Shown: positions 16,851-26,266, counted from the stretch's first letter. The stretch is 64,000 bases of DNA from Oribacterium sp. oral taxon 078 str. F0262 (GCF_000160135.1 NZ_GG729935.1:216186-280185), one strand, 5' to 3'. The notes: generated from the sequence alone by a model not told the origin. Translations and numbers: made by a program.

Positions 16851-17603
16851 TCACAGCACCTTGGAGAGAAAGGCTCTCAACCGTTCGTTCTCCGGATGAG
16901 AGAAAAAGCTCTCCGGAGCTCCTTCACTCAGGAAGCATCCTCCCTCCAGAAAGATCACTCGGTCCGAGACCTCCCGCGCGAATCCCATCTCGTGCGTCAC
17001 GACCACCATGGTCATGTGCTCCCCGGCGAGGTCTCTCATGACCTGCAAAACCTCTCCTACCATCTCCGGATCAAGGGCGGAGGTGGGCTCGTCAAAGAGC
17101 ATCACATCCGGCTTCATCGCGAGTGCCCTGACGATCGCCGCGCGCTGCTGCTGCCCTCCGGAGAGCTGGAGCGGATAATTCTTCGCCTTCTCCGAGAGTC
17201 CGACTCGCTTTAGGAGCTCCATCGCCTCTCCCTCCGCCTCGTCCTTCCCCCTGTGGAGGAGCCGGATCGGCGCGAGTGTCAGATTCTCGAGAATCGTCAT
17301 GTGCGGGAAGAGGTTGAACTGCTGAAAGACCATGCCCATCCTCTGCCGCACCTTGTCGATATCCGTCTTCGGATCCGTGATGTCCACCCCCTCGAAGAGG
17401 ATTCTCCCGCTGTCCGGCTTCTCCAGGAGATTGAGACAGCGGAGAAAGGTGGATTTCCCGGAACCGGAGGGGCCGATCAGGCAGAGCACCTCTCCCTTTC
17501 GGATCTCCGTCGATATCTCCTTCAGCACCTCCAGCTTCCGGAAGGTCTTTCCGAGTTTCTCCACCCGGATCAGAACCTCTCCCTCTCCCGTCCTAGCGCT
17601 CAC
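16851..17603 (-). CDS. Polar amino-acid ABC transporter, ATP-binding protein
   Basis: A 250-residue ABC ATPase: Walker [11 protein letters not shown]-loop [13 protein letters not shown], signature LSGGQQQR, Walker [14 protein letters not shown] and switch His in VVTHEMGFA. Its length and the [12 protein letters not shown] region are typical of the GlnQ/HisP group that powers polar amino-acid import. It overlaps the permease gene by 11 bp and starts at GTG 17603. It is last in the order binding protein - permease - ATPase, ahead of a strong terminator. The substrate cannot be told from this subunit. Confidence 0.95.
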   Translation of the reverse strand: MSARTGEGEVLIRVEKLGKTFRKLEVLKEISTEIRKGEVLCLIGPSGSGKSTFLRCLNLLEKPDSGRILFEGVDITDPKTDIDKVRQRMGMVFQQFNLFPHMTILENLTLAPIRLLHRGKDEAEGEAMELLKRVGLSEKAKNYPLQLSGGQQQRAAIVRALAMKPDVMLFDEPTSALDPEMVGEVLQVMRDLAGEHMTMVVVTHEMGFAREVSDRVIFLEGGCFLSEGAPESFFSHPENERLRAFLSKVL

Positions 17604-18279
17604 CTTGCTTCAGCCTCCTCTCCAGCTTCTTCTCCAGCGTCGTGAAGAACATCGTCAGAATCAGGTAGATCAGTCCCGCCGCAAGGAGCGGAAGCCAGGC
17701 GTCATAGGTCTGCGCGCGGATATTGTCGGCTCCCTTCGTCAAGTCCCGGACGGAGACGTAACCTGCCACCGCGGTCTCCTTGATCAGGACGATAAACTCA
17801 TTGAAAATCGCCGGAAGCACATTCTTAAAAGCCTGCGGCATGATGATATAGCGCATGGTCTCCACATAGTTGAAGCCGAGAGAACGGCCCGCCTCCATCT
17901 GCCCCGCCGGAATCGAGAGGATACCGGAGCGGATGATCTCCGCCACATAGGCCGCGGAGTTCAGTCCGAAAGCGATGGAAGCCACGAAGACACCGGAGAA
18001 AAAGCGCCCCACAAAGATGCAGTAATAAAAGATCATGAGCTGAATCATCGTGGGCGTCCCGCGGATTACGGTCAGATAAATCCTGCAAAAGAAATCCGGG
18101 ATCCTCCATTTTCCGGTCCTGTCCGCCGTCGTCCGGATGATCGCGATCAGAAGTCCCAGCGCCACGCCGATCAGAAGGGCAAAGACCGTGATGGTCATAG
18201 TGTTGAGAAGGCCCCCGAAGAGGTCCATCCAGCGCTGATCCTTCACAAAATCCACATAGAATCTGTCGATAAAATTCAA
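17593..18279 (-). CDS. Polar amino-acid ABC transporter, permease
   Basis: A 228-residue inner-membrane permease of the HisM/GlnP type with about five membrane helices. The cytoplasmic EAA loop is [20 protein letters not shown] near residues 140-160, which contacts the ATPase. The N-terminal segment [20 protein letters not shown] matches the conserved start of His/Glu/Gln/Arg/opine family permeases. One permease gene implies a homodimer. It lies 48 bp after the binding-protein gene. Confidence 0.95.
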   Translation of the reverse strand: MNFIDRFYVDFVKDQRWMDLFGGLLNTMTITVFALLIGVALGLLIAIIRTTADRTGKWRIPDFFCRIYLTVIRGTPTMIQLMIFYYCIFVGRFFSGVFVASIAFGLNSAAYVAEIIRSGILSIPAGQMEAGRSLGFNYVETMRYIIMPQAFKNVLPAIFNEFIVLIKETAVAGYVSVRDLTKGADNIRAQTYDAWLPLLAAGLIYLILTMFFTTLEKKLERRLKQGER

Positions 18280-18327
18280 GCTGTCCTCCGCTCTCTCTGG
18301 CTCATTCCGCCCTGATACAGCCTCCGC

Positions 18328-19143
18328 TTAGTCCGCCTTGATATACTTCGCGACGATCTCATCGAGCTTCCCGGACGCCTTGAGCTCCTTTAAAGCCGCG
18401 TTGATGCCGTCCCTAAGCTCTGTATTCCCCTTCTTCACGCAGATCGCGTATTCCTCCTCCGCATAGGCGCTGTCCAGAAGCTTCAGCCCCTTTTGGTCCG
18501 CCACAAAGGCCTTTGCGGTATTTCCGTCGATGATGACCGCATCGACCTTCCCCGCTCCGAGCGCAAGGACCGCATCCACTCCCTTCGGGAAGGGCTGAAT
18601 GGCATCCTTTCCGTAGTCCTTCGTCGCATAAATATCCCCGGTCGTTCCCTGCTGCACGCCGATCTTCTTCCCCTTCAGATCATCGATCGACTTAATGTCG
18701 GAGTTCTCCGGTACGATGACGGACTGCACGGATGTCGCATAGGTATCGGAGAAATCGACATTCTTCTTCCTGTCCTCCGTGACCGTCATCCCCGCCGCGC
18801 CGAAATCGGCCTTCCCGGAGTCCACCGCGGAGATAATCGCGTCAAAGGCCATGTCCGAAACCTCAAACTTCGCCCCCATCTGTTCCGCGACCGCCTTCGC
18901 GATCTCCACATCGATACCCACGATATCCTTCCCCTCATGATACTCGTAGGGAGGAAATTCCGCATTCGTCGCCATGATCAGGGTCTTCCCGGCATAGCTT
19001 CCCTCCGCCTTTGCCTCCCCCGCACTCTCCGAAGACGTATCCTTTGCGCTCTCCGTCCCGCCGCTCTTTGCGGCGGAGGACGCGCAGGCCCCCAGAGAAA
19101 GCGCCGTTACTACCGCCATCGCCGCTGCCAAGATTTTTTTCAT
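18328..19143 (-). CDS. Polar amino-acid ABC transporter, substrate-binding lipoprotein
   Basis: A 271-residue family-3 solute-binding protein. The signal peptide MKKILAAAMAVVTALSLGAC ends in the lipobox LGAC, followed by a Ser/Gly/Glu-rich linker. The domain begins TLIMATNAEFPPYEYHEG and carries the family-3 block GIDVEIAKAVAEQMG. ATG 19143 is preferred over an upstream in-frame start because GGAGG sits five bases before it. Its substrate is a polar or charged amino acid by family. First gene of the operon. Confidence 0.93.
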   Translation of the reverse strand: MKKILAAAMAVVTALSLGACASSAAKSGGTESAKDTSSESAGEAKAEGSYAGKTLIMATNAEFPPYEYHEGKDIVGIDVEIAKAVAEQMGAKFEVSDMAFDAIISAVDSGKADFGAAGMTVTEDRKKNVDFSDTYATSVQSVIVPENSDIKSIDDLKGKKIGVQQGTTGDIYATKDYGKDAIQPFPKGVDAVLALGAGKVDAVIIDGNTAKAFVADQKGLKLLDSAYAEEEYAICVKKGNTELRDGINAALKELKASGKLDEIVAKYIKAD

Positions 19144-19209
19144 AGCATCCTCCCGCAAATTCAAAATGGATATTTATTCATCTATGATGGATATTATAGG
19201 GCACGGAAT

Positions 19210-19716
19210 TCATTTGTCAAGCAGATTTTTTCCAAGCCGCTCCGTCACAAGCCCCGCGAGGAGCCCGATGACGCCCCCGGAGAGGACGCCGGCGAGAAGG
19301 AGCACAGGGAGGTAGGAAAAGAGGGCGGAGGATCGGAGAAGGAGGACGGCGGAGAAAATCTGTCCGATATTATGTAAAACTCCGCCTGCGATGCTCACCG
19401 ATACCCGGGAGAAGCCGCCGATTTTTTTAAGAAAAAGCATCCCGGAAAAGCTCAGAAGAAATCCTGAGAGAGAGTAAAGGAATGTGACGCCGTTTCCAAA
19501 GGACGCGGAGATCAGGAGAATCCTGAGAAGGGTGATCAGAAAGGCCGGAAGCGCTCCGATCGAATAGAGAGCGATTACCGTCACGATATTCGGGATGCCG
19601 AGCTTTACACCGGGAATCCCGAGCGGAATGGGAATCATGGACTCCACATAGCCGAGCACGATGGAGAGCGCAAGCAGCATGCCGTAAAGACTCAGTTTCC
19701 TCGTCGATCTCTTCAT
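19210..19716 (-). CDS. Gx transporter family membrane protein (Hpre_diP_synt_I type)
   Basis: About 168 residues with five or six membrane helices. The N-terminal motif SIVLGYVESMIPIPLGIPGV and the following GVKLGIPNIVTVIALY are characteristic of the family annotated as heptaprenyl diphosphate synthase component I or Gx transporter. Members are thought to be small-molecule transporters of the ECF S-component kind rather than synthases. ATG 19716 has AGGAGG just upstream and is preferred to the TTG at 19740. It lies 66 bp upstream of the ABC binding-protein gene, with no terminator seen between. Confidence 0.85.
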   Translation of the reverse strand: MKRSTRKLSLYGMLLALSIVLGYVESMIPIPLGIPGVKLGIPNIVTVIALYSIGALPAFLITLLRILLISASFGNGVTFLYSLSGFLLSFSGMLFLKKIGGFSRVSVSIAGGVLHNIGQIFSAVLLLRSSALFSYLPVLLLAGVLSGGVIGLLAGLVTERLGKNLLDK

Positions 19717-19760
19717 AGACCTCCTGATTCTGCTCTCCAAAGCGGAGCGGGAGAGACGAA

Positions 19761-19786
19761 AAGGGCGGTGCCCTTCGGCACCGCCC
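19761..19786 (-). terminator. Rho-independent terminator, probably for the cold-shock gene
   Basis: On the minus strand a perfect GGGCGGTGCC/GGCACCGCCC stem closed by a GAAG loop is followed by TTTTC. It lies 130 bp after the cold-shock gene and before the Gx transporter gene. Confidence 0.8.
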
Positions 19787-19916
19787 CGCTTCTCATTCCT
19801 CGTTTCGATTCGATTGCAATTCGCTCTTTGCGCTCTATGGGCATAAACGGATACTGCAAGCTGTATTGACAGTAAAGTTTGATCTATCCTATCAAAATCA
19901 ATCTATCAGAGAAAAC

Positions 19917-20114
19917 TTAAAGCTTCACCACGTTCGTAGCCTGGGGACCCTTCGCGCCGTCCACGACATCGAACTCCACCGCCTGTCCCTCCTCCAGAGA
20001 CTTGAAGCCTTCGCCCGCAAGTCCGGAGTAATGGACGAATACGTCCTTGCCTGTCTCATCAGAGATAAAGCCATATCCCTTCTGATTATTGAACCACTTT
20101 ACTGTGCCTCTCAT
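19917..20114 (-). CDS. Cold-shock protein (CspA family)
   Basis: A 65-residue CSD protein: [20 protein letters not shown] contains RNP1 (KGYGFI), and VFVHYSGL is RNP2. It binds single-stranded nucleic acids as an RNA chaperone. ATG 20114 with GGAGG eight bases upstream is chosen over the frame's earlier Met. A strong promoter lies at 20166-20194, leaving a leader of about 45 bases, short for a thermosensing csp leader. Confidence 0.95.
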   Translation of the reverse strand: MRGTVKWFNNQKGYGFISDETGKDVFVHYSGLAGEGFKSLEEGQAVEFDVVDGAKGPQATNVVKL

Positions 20115-20165
20115 TGCGATAACCTCCAAAATCCGATTGCAACCGAAATTGATTACAATACTGGA

Positions 20166-20194
20166 ATATTAGCATAAAGCCCTTTCAGCGTCAA
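20166..20194 (-). promoter_or_regulatory. Promoter of the cold-shock gene
   Basis: Minus strand TTGACG (20189-20194), 17-base spacer, TAATAT (20166-20171) preceded by TG (extended -10). Confidence 0.75.
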
Positions 20195-20324
20195 CGGTAA
20201 ACTATACAGGAAATTACGGTATATTTCCGCTTATTGTGTCCCTTTTCCTAATGTTTATTCTCCGTTCTCTTCTAACATTTGGGGCCTTCGAAAGGGGAAG
20301 GATATCAATAATCTTCCTAAGCCG

Positions 20325-20582
20325 CTATTCTCTTTCTTCCTCTGATACTTCTTCTTTTGCGCTTTTAAGGTAGGAAAGAACGATGAAAATAAGACCCGTT
20401 ATAAATAATAAAACCGTAACAGTGAGGAGAAGAGGAAAAGAATCAGGGAGATCCGAGTAGGCCCCGATTCTGGTCCGAACGCTCCAATAGATGACCCTCG
20501 CGATAAGTGCCAGAGCAAAAGTAAGAGACGCAAAACAGATCCAGAGAGAGCCCAGAAATATATAAAATTGTTTTTTACTCAT
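20325..20582 (-). CDS. Small two-helix membrane protein
   Basis: An 85-residue protein with two membrane helices (about residues 7-32 and 50-73) and a short acidic tail KEEVSEEERE. ATG 20582 has AAGGAG seven bases upstream. It follows a gene for a secreted protein by about 95 bp in an AT-rich island. A small membrane protein beside a secreted one can be an immunity partner, but nothing in the sequence proves that. Confidence 0.65.
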   Translation of the reverse strand: MSKKQFYIFLGSLWICFASLTFALALIARVIYWSVRTRIGAYSDLPDSFPLLLTVTVLLFITGLIFIVLSYLKSAKEEVSEEERE

Positions 20583-20676
20583 AAATCTGCTCCTTAGATT
20601 TTTCTGTTCCAGATCCATTTATCACGCCGTTCTCTAATTCTGCTGAAAGCAACAGTTTCTTCCTTAAGAATTCATC

Positions 20677-21243
20677 CTAATATCCGCTTTTCCAGCTATA
20701 GTCCCACCCGTTAAAGACTCGCACATAAGAAGTTTCCTTTTTTATTAATTTGGCTCTTCCAGCCGCATTTACAGGTAATTTATAATACCCCGTCACGACT
20801 CTATATATCTTGATTTTTGGTCTAAGAAGAATTGTTTTAATTTGTCCCTTATTCAACTGGATAGTATACGAAGTACCATGAGTTTCACTTTTTCCGATTG
20901 AAACTCCAAGGGAAAGTCCTATATTTCCCTCTCCCCAAGAATATGCACCTGAAATCGTATTCGTGAAATTTCTATTTAAAGTAGAGCCCTCATTTATTGA
21001 TAAACTACCAGGTCCTCTTCCTGTAGGGCCCTTTCTCCAATTTCCAAAAGAATATCCTGACACAGATTTGGAAATCACTCGCCATGAGTATGTATAATTC
21101 TCCACAGGGAAAATATCTGCACTTGCATTCAACATCCTATCATCTCTTGCAAGTTCACGCTCATTAGCATACACATTAAATGAGCCAGCCATAGCAAAGA
21201 GGCAGCACACAAGCAATATAGTTATTTTTCGGAATCCTCTCAT
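20677..21243 (-). CDS. Secreted protein, unknown function
   Basis: A 188-residue protein with a clear signal peptide (RKITILLVCCLFAMAGSFNVYA, cleavage likely after YANA-type residues near 26). The mature part is beta-rich with alternating polar/hydrophobic strands, for example IGLSLGVSIGKSETHGTSYT near residues 107-126, and Gly/Trp-rich loops. No cysteine pair or sorting signal. AGGAGG lies nine or ten bases before the ATG. The amphipathic strand pair recalls small beta-pore proteins or bacteriocins, but this is only a visual likeness. Confidence 0.7.
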   Translation of the reverse strand: MRGFRKITILLVCCLFAMAGSFNVYANERELARDDRMLNASADIFPVENYTYSWRVISKSVSGYSFGNWRKGPTGRGPGSLSINEGSTLNRNFTNTISGAYSWGEGNIGLSLGVSIGKSETHGTSYTIQLNKGQIKTILLRPKIKIYRVVTGYYKLPVNAAGRAKLIKKETSYVRVFNGWDYSWKSGY

Positions 21244-21925
21244 AGAAAATTATCCTCCTTATAAAATTCCGACACCATGAAAATATTAGTTAATATGTTT
21301 TTAAAAAACATATTACTCCAGCAAGTTCGCAGAAGGCTCGCTTTCCGTTATGATAGTAATCTCTTTTGATCTTTTATGTTAAATTCTATTTTATACTACA
21401 CATGCTGAAACTATATGTCAATAATAAACCAAAAAGGCGATGGAGTCAAGTCTGGATTTGTGTGTAAATTACTCTACCTGTAGGATTACCATACATGTGT
21501 TGCAGCAGAAAAAACAGAAAACGGAAGAACTCGCTTTGTGTTAAAGTGAAGTTCGCCACAGACAACCACTCACCCAAGGAGGTCTCCCGTTGTGGCTACT
21601 GTAAACACAGGATATGCGTTTTCGACTATCCCTCATTCACTATGCGACGGCGTAAGTTTACTGTAGGATTTGATTGTGTGAGAGCCACCGATGATGCGAA
21701 AGAGTATCCGCATTTCGTCTATAAATATAGTCCTACGATGCAGCCCATGTCAAATCAGAGTAATTCCAGTGTTGTTCACTAAATTAAACGCGACTTCATT
21801 CTTCACTTTATTTGCCGCCATTTTGCTGAGAAAAATGAGATTACAGCATTTTATTTGATGCTGTTTAGTCACTTTGTTTCTTATAAAGATGGCCTCCCGC
21901 AGATTATCCACGGGAGTCCATTGCC
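21244..21925. other. AT-rich stretch without a supportable gene
   Basis: A 95-codon plus-strand frame (21495-21782) contains MRRRKFTVGFDCVRATDD, whose first part matches the translated remnant at 16335-16375. It has no convincing ribosome site. The stretch looks like debris of mobile elements. Confidence 0.4.
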
Positions 21926-22520
21926 TTAAATACTCCGTCGTTTTCTTAAAAGCGATAGTGCCCTGGCTCTTGCCGTGACATCCTCGTATGTAATCAGGGG
22001 TGTTCGCCTCCGCATCGAATTCATGTCCCGATTCTCACCATCCAGTTCCGCAGGCTCAAAGCCAAACTGCCAGTTGGGGATGCACAGGAAGAATCCATTG
22101 ATCTGGTGTCCGAAGATCAAATAGAAGCTTCTGTCCATGGTGTCCGCGCTTGCTTCGTATGGCTCCTGTTCTAGATTTAAGGGTCAGAGAATTGCCTTTT
22201 CCGTCTGGATTTCTGTATCATCAGGATCATCGCCTAAAAGTAAACAACAGGAAATTCAAAGGTTGGTTTCATCCTGTACCTCTTGTTCAGGCAAGTATGC
22301 TGTCATTAACTGCCTGCATAACTGTGTCCGCAGTTATCAGGTTCTGGCCCTGACTGTTCCCAATCATCAGCGAAGCATGACAGAGTTTGCTGATCATCCG
22401 AGCGGTGCCGTCAGAGGCATTCAGTGCTGCCTCTATTGCTTCCTCTTCGAAGACAGTCTGGCTGCAGCCTGCACCAGACAGTTTCTTTTCAATGTATTCT
22501 CGTCCCGGGGATGCGGGCAA
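21926..22520 (-). pseudogene. Remnant of an ExeA/TniB-like AAA ATPase and following gene of a transposon
   Basis: The minus-strand frame 22287-22520 reads REYIEKKLSGAGC...FEEEAIEAALNASDGTARMI, the C-terminal lid region of ExeA-type AAA ATPases encoded by clostridial transposons. Just after it a second frame starts MKPTFEFPVVYF, breaks at a stop/frameshift and continues as LIFGHQINGFFLCIPNWQFG to 21926. The ATPase core with Walker motifs is missing. So this is a decayed two-gene piece of an element. Confidence 0.55.
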
Positions 22521-22559
22521 AAACCTGGACTCTGACAGGACCCGGGAGGGTATGAAAGA

Positions 22560-22760
22560 ATGTATTCTAAGAAGCAGGGAATGAAAGCATTAAAGCTACA
22601 TCACAAATGTGGTTCGGTGACAAAAGCAATCCAAACACTGGGATATCCCAGCAAAGAAATGCTTTATCAATGGGAGAAAAGCAGTGATGGGAAGGAACTA
22701 AGAGAGCATCTGGGCGCATGCGCCATCTATCCGTTGAAGAGAAGAAAAATTTCTTGGTGC
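22560..22760 (+). pseudogene. IS3-type OrfA fragment
   Basis: The reading MYSKKQGMKALKLHHKCGSV...AIQTLGYPSKEMLYQW is the N-terminal helix-turn-helix of an IS3-family OrfA. After about 60 residues the similarity stops and no OrfB follows. A truncated element. Confidence 0.6.
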
Positions 22761-22808
22761 TCCCTCTTGACAACGCGGGCACTTCATAACAGTTTTATGA
22801 TACAACAC

Positions 22809-22840
22809 AAAAAAAGATGTCACTCAATCGAGCAACATCT
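22809..22840 (-). terminator. Stem-loop with T-tract
   Basis: On the minus strand AGATGTTGCTC pairs with GAGTGACATCT around GATT and is followed by a run of seven T. It is placed to end transcription coming from the SEC-C/kduI side. Confidence 0.75.
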
Positions 22841-22947
22841 CCTTTAGAACACCTTGTTCTATTTGTACTGCCCAGCTGACAGCTAATACAACATTTACAA
22901 GGAGTTCCGACATTTCTCTCCTCTTCTCACGCCTGACGCCAGGATAA

Positions 22948-23469
22948 TTATTCAGCATTCTCCCTCATGCAGCACTTTTTATATTTCTTTCCGGAGCCGC
23001 AGGGACAGGGATCATTCGGATAGATCTTTCTCCCCTCCCTCCGTACCGTTCCGGACCTCTTCTGCTCCTTGTAGAGCTCCTCTCTCCTCTCCTTCGTGAG
23101 GATCTGATCCCACTCGGGGAGGCCGTAGAGCCAGTTTGCCTTCGCCTCCACCATATTGTAGTAAAGCTTCTCGGGATCGATCTCAATCTTCACGACCGTA
23201 TCCTCATCCATGCTCTCGATCGGATTGTGATAGCCCTTCAGAGATTCGTCGATGCCGTCCAGCACTCCGGTAAAGAAGAAACTGTCGATCTTAAAATGCT
23301 CTGCGAGCTCCTTAAGGCTCCCCTCATAGACATGGGAGGGGTCCTTCAGAATCTCCTCATAGAAGCCCTTCTCCAGGGAAAAATACTTCTGCCAGAGCTT
23401 TTTCTGCTCCTCCTTCCCCAGCTCATCTCCGTAGGCCTTCGTTCTCCAGTTCTCCAGCAATGTCGCCAT
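22948..23469 (-). CDS. SEC-C metal-binding domain protein
   Basis: A 173-residue cytoplasmic protein. The C-terminal NDPCPCGSGKKYKKCC is the SEC-C zinc-binding motif also found at the end of SecA. The N-terminal 130 residues are helical and acidic, with LKELAEHFKIDSFFFTGVLD resembling the DUF3196/YecA-like companion domain. SEC-C proteins bind ribosomes or the export machinery in some bacteria; the role here is unknown. It follows kduI by about 33 bp. Confidence 0.85.
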   Translation of the reverse strand: MATLLENWRTKAYGDELGKEEQKKLWQKYFSLEKGFYEEILKDPSHVYEGSLKELAEHFKIDSFFFTGVLDGIDESLKGYHNPIESMDEDTVVKIEIDPEKLYYNMVEAKANWLYGLPEWDQILTKERREELYKEQKRSGTVRREGRKIYPNDPCPCGSGKKYKKCCMRENAE

Positions 23470-23502
23470 TTCAAAACTCTCCTTTTTTCAATCTCCCTTA
23501 TT

Positions 23503-24345
23503 TCAGCGAAGCTCCTCCATCTTCACGGGATCCATATCATCAAATTCCTGGTTCTCGCCTCCCATCGCCCAGATAAAGCTGTAGTTGTGGGTGCCCGCCG
23601 CGCTGTGAATGGACCAGGAGGGGGAGATCACCGCCTCCTCATTCCGCATGACGATATGCCGGGTCTCATCCGGCTCCCCCATCAGATGAAATACGACCTG
23701 GTCGGAGGGAAGCTCGAAATAGGTATAGATCTCCATCCTCCTCTCATGCGTGTGGCAGGGCATGGTGTTCCAGACCGAGCCGGGCTTGAGCTCCGTGAGT
23801 CCCATGGAAAGCTGCGCGGTCTTCAGGACCTCCGGGTGGATGAACTGATTGATCACGCGCTCATTGGAGAGCTCCTTCTTCCCCATCGGCCGATGCTTCG
23901 CCTCCTTCATCGTGAGAAGCTTCGTCTCATAGGCGGCGTGGGCCGGCGCGGAGACCATATAGAATTTGGCGGGCTTCTTCCCGTCCTTTGAGCGGAAGCT
24001 AAGCTCCTTCGTGCCCCTCGTGACATAGAGGCAGTCCTTATAGGAGAGCTCGTATTTCACGCCGTCCGCGCTGATCTCTCCGTCTCCTCCGATATTGAAG
24101 ATCCCCATCTCCCGTCTCTCGAGGACATAGTCCGTGCCGAACTCCTTCCGGCTGCTGATCTCCCGATCGAGCGTCACGCTTCCCTTGACCGGCATACAGC
24201 CAAAGACCACCATGCGGTCCACATGGGAATATACAGCGTGCACCTTGTCCGCCTCGTAGAGCTTTTGGATCAGAAATTCCTCTCTGAGCTCCTCGCTGTC
24301 ATAGTATCGTGCATCCTTTTGATTCGCGCTGTATCGAATATCCAT
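23503..24345 (-). CDS. kduI: 5-dehydro-4-deoxy-D-glucuronate isomerase
   Basis: A 280-residue cupin enzyme that isomerises 5-keto-4-deoxyuronate to 2,5-diketo-3-deoxygluconate in pectin and glycosaminoglycan uronate breakdown. The zinc site is visible as CHTHERRMEIYTYF (His, His, Glu) with a later His in SIHSAAGTHNYSFIWAMGGE. The length equals the usual 275-280. No other uronate genes (kduD, kdgK, kdgA) are next to it. The ATG is preceded by AAAGGA and by a small tandem repeat. Confidence 0.95.
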   Translation of the reverse strand: MDIRYSANQKDARYYDSEELREEFLIQKLYEADKVHAVYSHVDRMVVFGCMPVKGSVTLDREISSRKEFGTDYVLERREMGIFNIGGDGEISADGVKYELSYKDCLYVTRGTKELSFRSKDGKKPAKFYMVSAPAHAAYETKLLTMKEAKHRPMGKKELSNERVINQFIHPEVLKTAQLSMGLTELKPGSVWNTMPCHTHERRMEIYTYFELPSDQVVFHLMGEPDETRHIVMRNEEAVISPSWSIHSAAGTHNYSFIWAMGGENQEFDDMDPVKMEELR

Positions 24346-24355
24346 TTTTATTCCT

Positions 24356-24399
24356 TTCCGTCTGCATTTTTTCCGTCTGCATTCTTTCTGTATGCGTTC
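24356..24399 (-). repeat. Three 15-bp tandem units in the kduI leader
   Basis: TTCCGTCTGCATTTT, TTCCGTCTGCATTC and a degenerate TTTCTGTATGCGTTC lie end to end between the exporter gene stop and the kduI ribosome site. Confidence 0.6.
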
Positions 24400-24405
24400 T
24401 CTGTA

Positions 24406-25704
24406 TCACTTCTTCTCTTCTCCGCGTGCGCTCTCCTTCTCCTCCTTCCCCGGATCTCCCCGCGCCCTCTTCTCCGGCAGCTCTCCCTCCCGGTAGGCCT
24501 CCGAGGAAAGGGGAAGCCCCTTCTCCCGCAGCCTCCGGTTTGAGATCCGCGCGATCAGATTCAGAATCACCGCCCAGGTGGGGACAGCGATAATCATTCC
24601 GACAAAGCCGAAGAGCCCTCCGAAGAGAAGGATGGAAAAGAGCACCCAGAAGCTGGAAAGCCCCGTGGAATTTCCGAGAATCCGGGGACCGATCACATTG
24701 CCGTCCAGCTGCTGGATCACCAGGATCGCGATGGCGAAGTAAAGTCCCTGGAGCGGATTTGCGAGGAAAATCAGCACAAAGCAGGGGATGGCGCCGATGA
24801 AGGGCCCGAAAAAGGGGATCACATTGGTGATGCCGACGATCACGGAGACCAGCATGGCGTAGGGCATCCTCATGATGCTCAGCACGAAAAAGGTCAGGAT
24901 GCCGATGATGATGGAGTCTAGGATCTTCCCGATGATGAAGCCGCCGAACATCCTGTTGATATAGTCGAGCTCCTCCACCACCGAGCGCGCCGCGTCCCTC
25001 GGAAGCAGTGCGAAGAGGAGCTTATGGAACTGCGCGATCAGCAGCTCCTTCAGGTTCAGAAGGTAGGCCATGACGATGAGTCCGATCAGGATATTCTTCA
25101 CCCAGGTGAGAGTGGACCAGATCCCGCTGGAAAGCTTCGAGAGGTAGAGCGCCGCCATCTGCAGATTCGGGATCAGCGTGCCGCCGCCGGAGCCGGAGGA
25201 GGATCCGGGCCCGGAGAAGTAGCCGTAGGCCTCTTCATACAGAGCGCTCAGGGCCTCCCTCGCCTCGGGATAGGATTTCAAAAGGCCGCTGATCTTCTCA
25301 TAGTAGAGCGTAATACTGTCCGGAAGCGTCGAGCTCAGCCTCGTCAGGGACTTCATCAGCTCCGGAATCATAATATAGACTAAGCTGCCGCTCACAAGGA
25401 GGAGGAGAAGGAGAGCGGAAAAGGTCGCAGCGAAACGGGCAAAGGAATGAGGGAAACGCTTCCCCGGAAAATAGCGCTCCATCCTCTCCCTGAGCTTTCG
25501 CTCCGTGAGATCATAGACCGGTGCCATGAGATAGGCCATCACTGCCCCATAGATAACCGGCGTCAGGATATTCAGAATCCTTCCGAGTCCAGCCCGTATG
25601 ATATTCAGGTTAAATACCAAAAAGGCGACTCCCACCGCCGCAGAAATCACCGCGAAGGCCGTAAGTCCCCATTTAATCTGCTCATCCCACTTTTCTCTGT
25701 CCAT
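24406..25704 (-). CDS. AI-2E family transporter (PerM-like)
   Basis: A 432-residue membrane protein with about seven helices in the 2-3-3 layout of the family. The C-terminal signature is PFFGPFIGAIPCFVLIFLAN followed by QQLDGNVIGPRILGNSTGLS. Members export small molecules or ions, with AI-2 the namesake; the substrate here is unknown. The tail after residue 400 is long, charged and likely disordered. It lies 60 bp upstream of kduI on the same strand. Confidence 0.9.
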   Translation of the reverse strand: MDREKWDEQIKWGLTAFAVISAAVGVAFLVFNLNIIRAGLGRILNILTPVIYGAVMAYLMAPVYDLTERKLRERMERYFPGKRFPHSFARFAATFSALLLLLLVSGSLVYIMIPELMKSLTRLSSTLPDSITLYYEKISGLLKSYPEAREALSALYEEAYGYFSGPGSSSGSGGGTLIPNLQMAALYLSKLSSGIWSTLTWVKNILIGLIVMAYLLNLKELLIAQFHKLLFALLPRDAARSVVEELDYINRMFGGFIIGKILDSIIIGILTFFVLSIMRMPYAMLVSVIVGITNVIPFFGPFIGAIPCFVLIFLANPLQGLYFAIAILVIQQLDGNVIGPRILGNSTGLSSFWVLFSILLFGGLFGFVGMIIAVPTWAVILNLIARISNRRLREKGLPLSSEAYREGELPEKRARGDPGKEEKESARGEEKK

Positions 25705-26266
25705 GGAACCTCCGAAGGTCCGCGCCTCCTACCCCGCAATTCTGAAAGCTTCGACAGCCGGCTCCTGTCCTCTCAGGTCCTCTCAGATGCCGAAATCCTA
25801 TGGCATCCATTCTCCGCCTTCTGGCGGAGGCCTATACAGTAAAAGCAGCTCCACACCCCGCGGGATATGGAGCCGAATGCTCTTCTTGGTACAGGGGCCC
25901 CGGAGCGCCGTGCTGCGCGTTTGACTCCTAGCATATTGCCAGGTGGGTTACCTCACGGATAGCTCTATAGTCCTTAACCAAACGGAAGGCATTATATCAA
26001 TATCACAGATATTTGGAATCCCGTACGTCATATTTGTAGGTTCAAATTGCGAAGACGCGCACGTTCCAGAAGCTTCCCTGCAAATGGATTATAGCAAAGG
26101 CCGGGCGACTTCGCAAGTTGAAAGAAAGCCCATGAACAGCCGTAAGTTTGTTGCAGGAATCAAGGGTGATATTGTTAATGCTACTTGAAACATTTTCTTC
26201 ACGGAGCTTTATGCGGCCTGCCTCAATGAGTCATAGTATTGCTGCCTCCTGATTTATGATATCGCT
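25705..26266. other. Gene-free stretch with a small hairpin
   Basis: It contains a CTCCGCC/GGCGGAG hairpin near 25814-25830. An 81-codon plus frame (25943-26188) ends MNSRKFVAGIKGDIVNAT; it has no good ribosome site and I do not call it. No RNA gene is recognisable. Confidence 0.4.

Noticed and set aside
25943-26188. 81-codon plus-strand frame
   Set aside because: No ribosome site and no recognisable domain in debris-like DNA.
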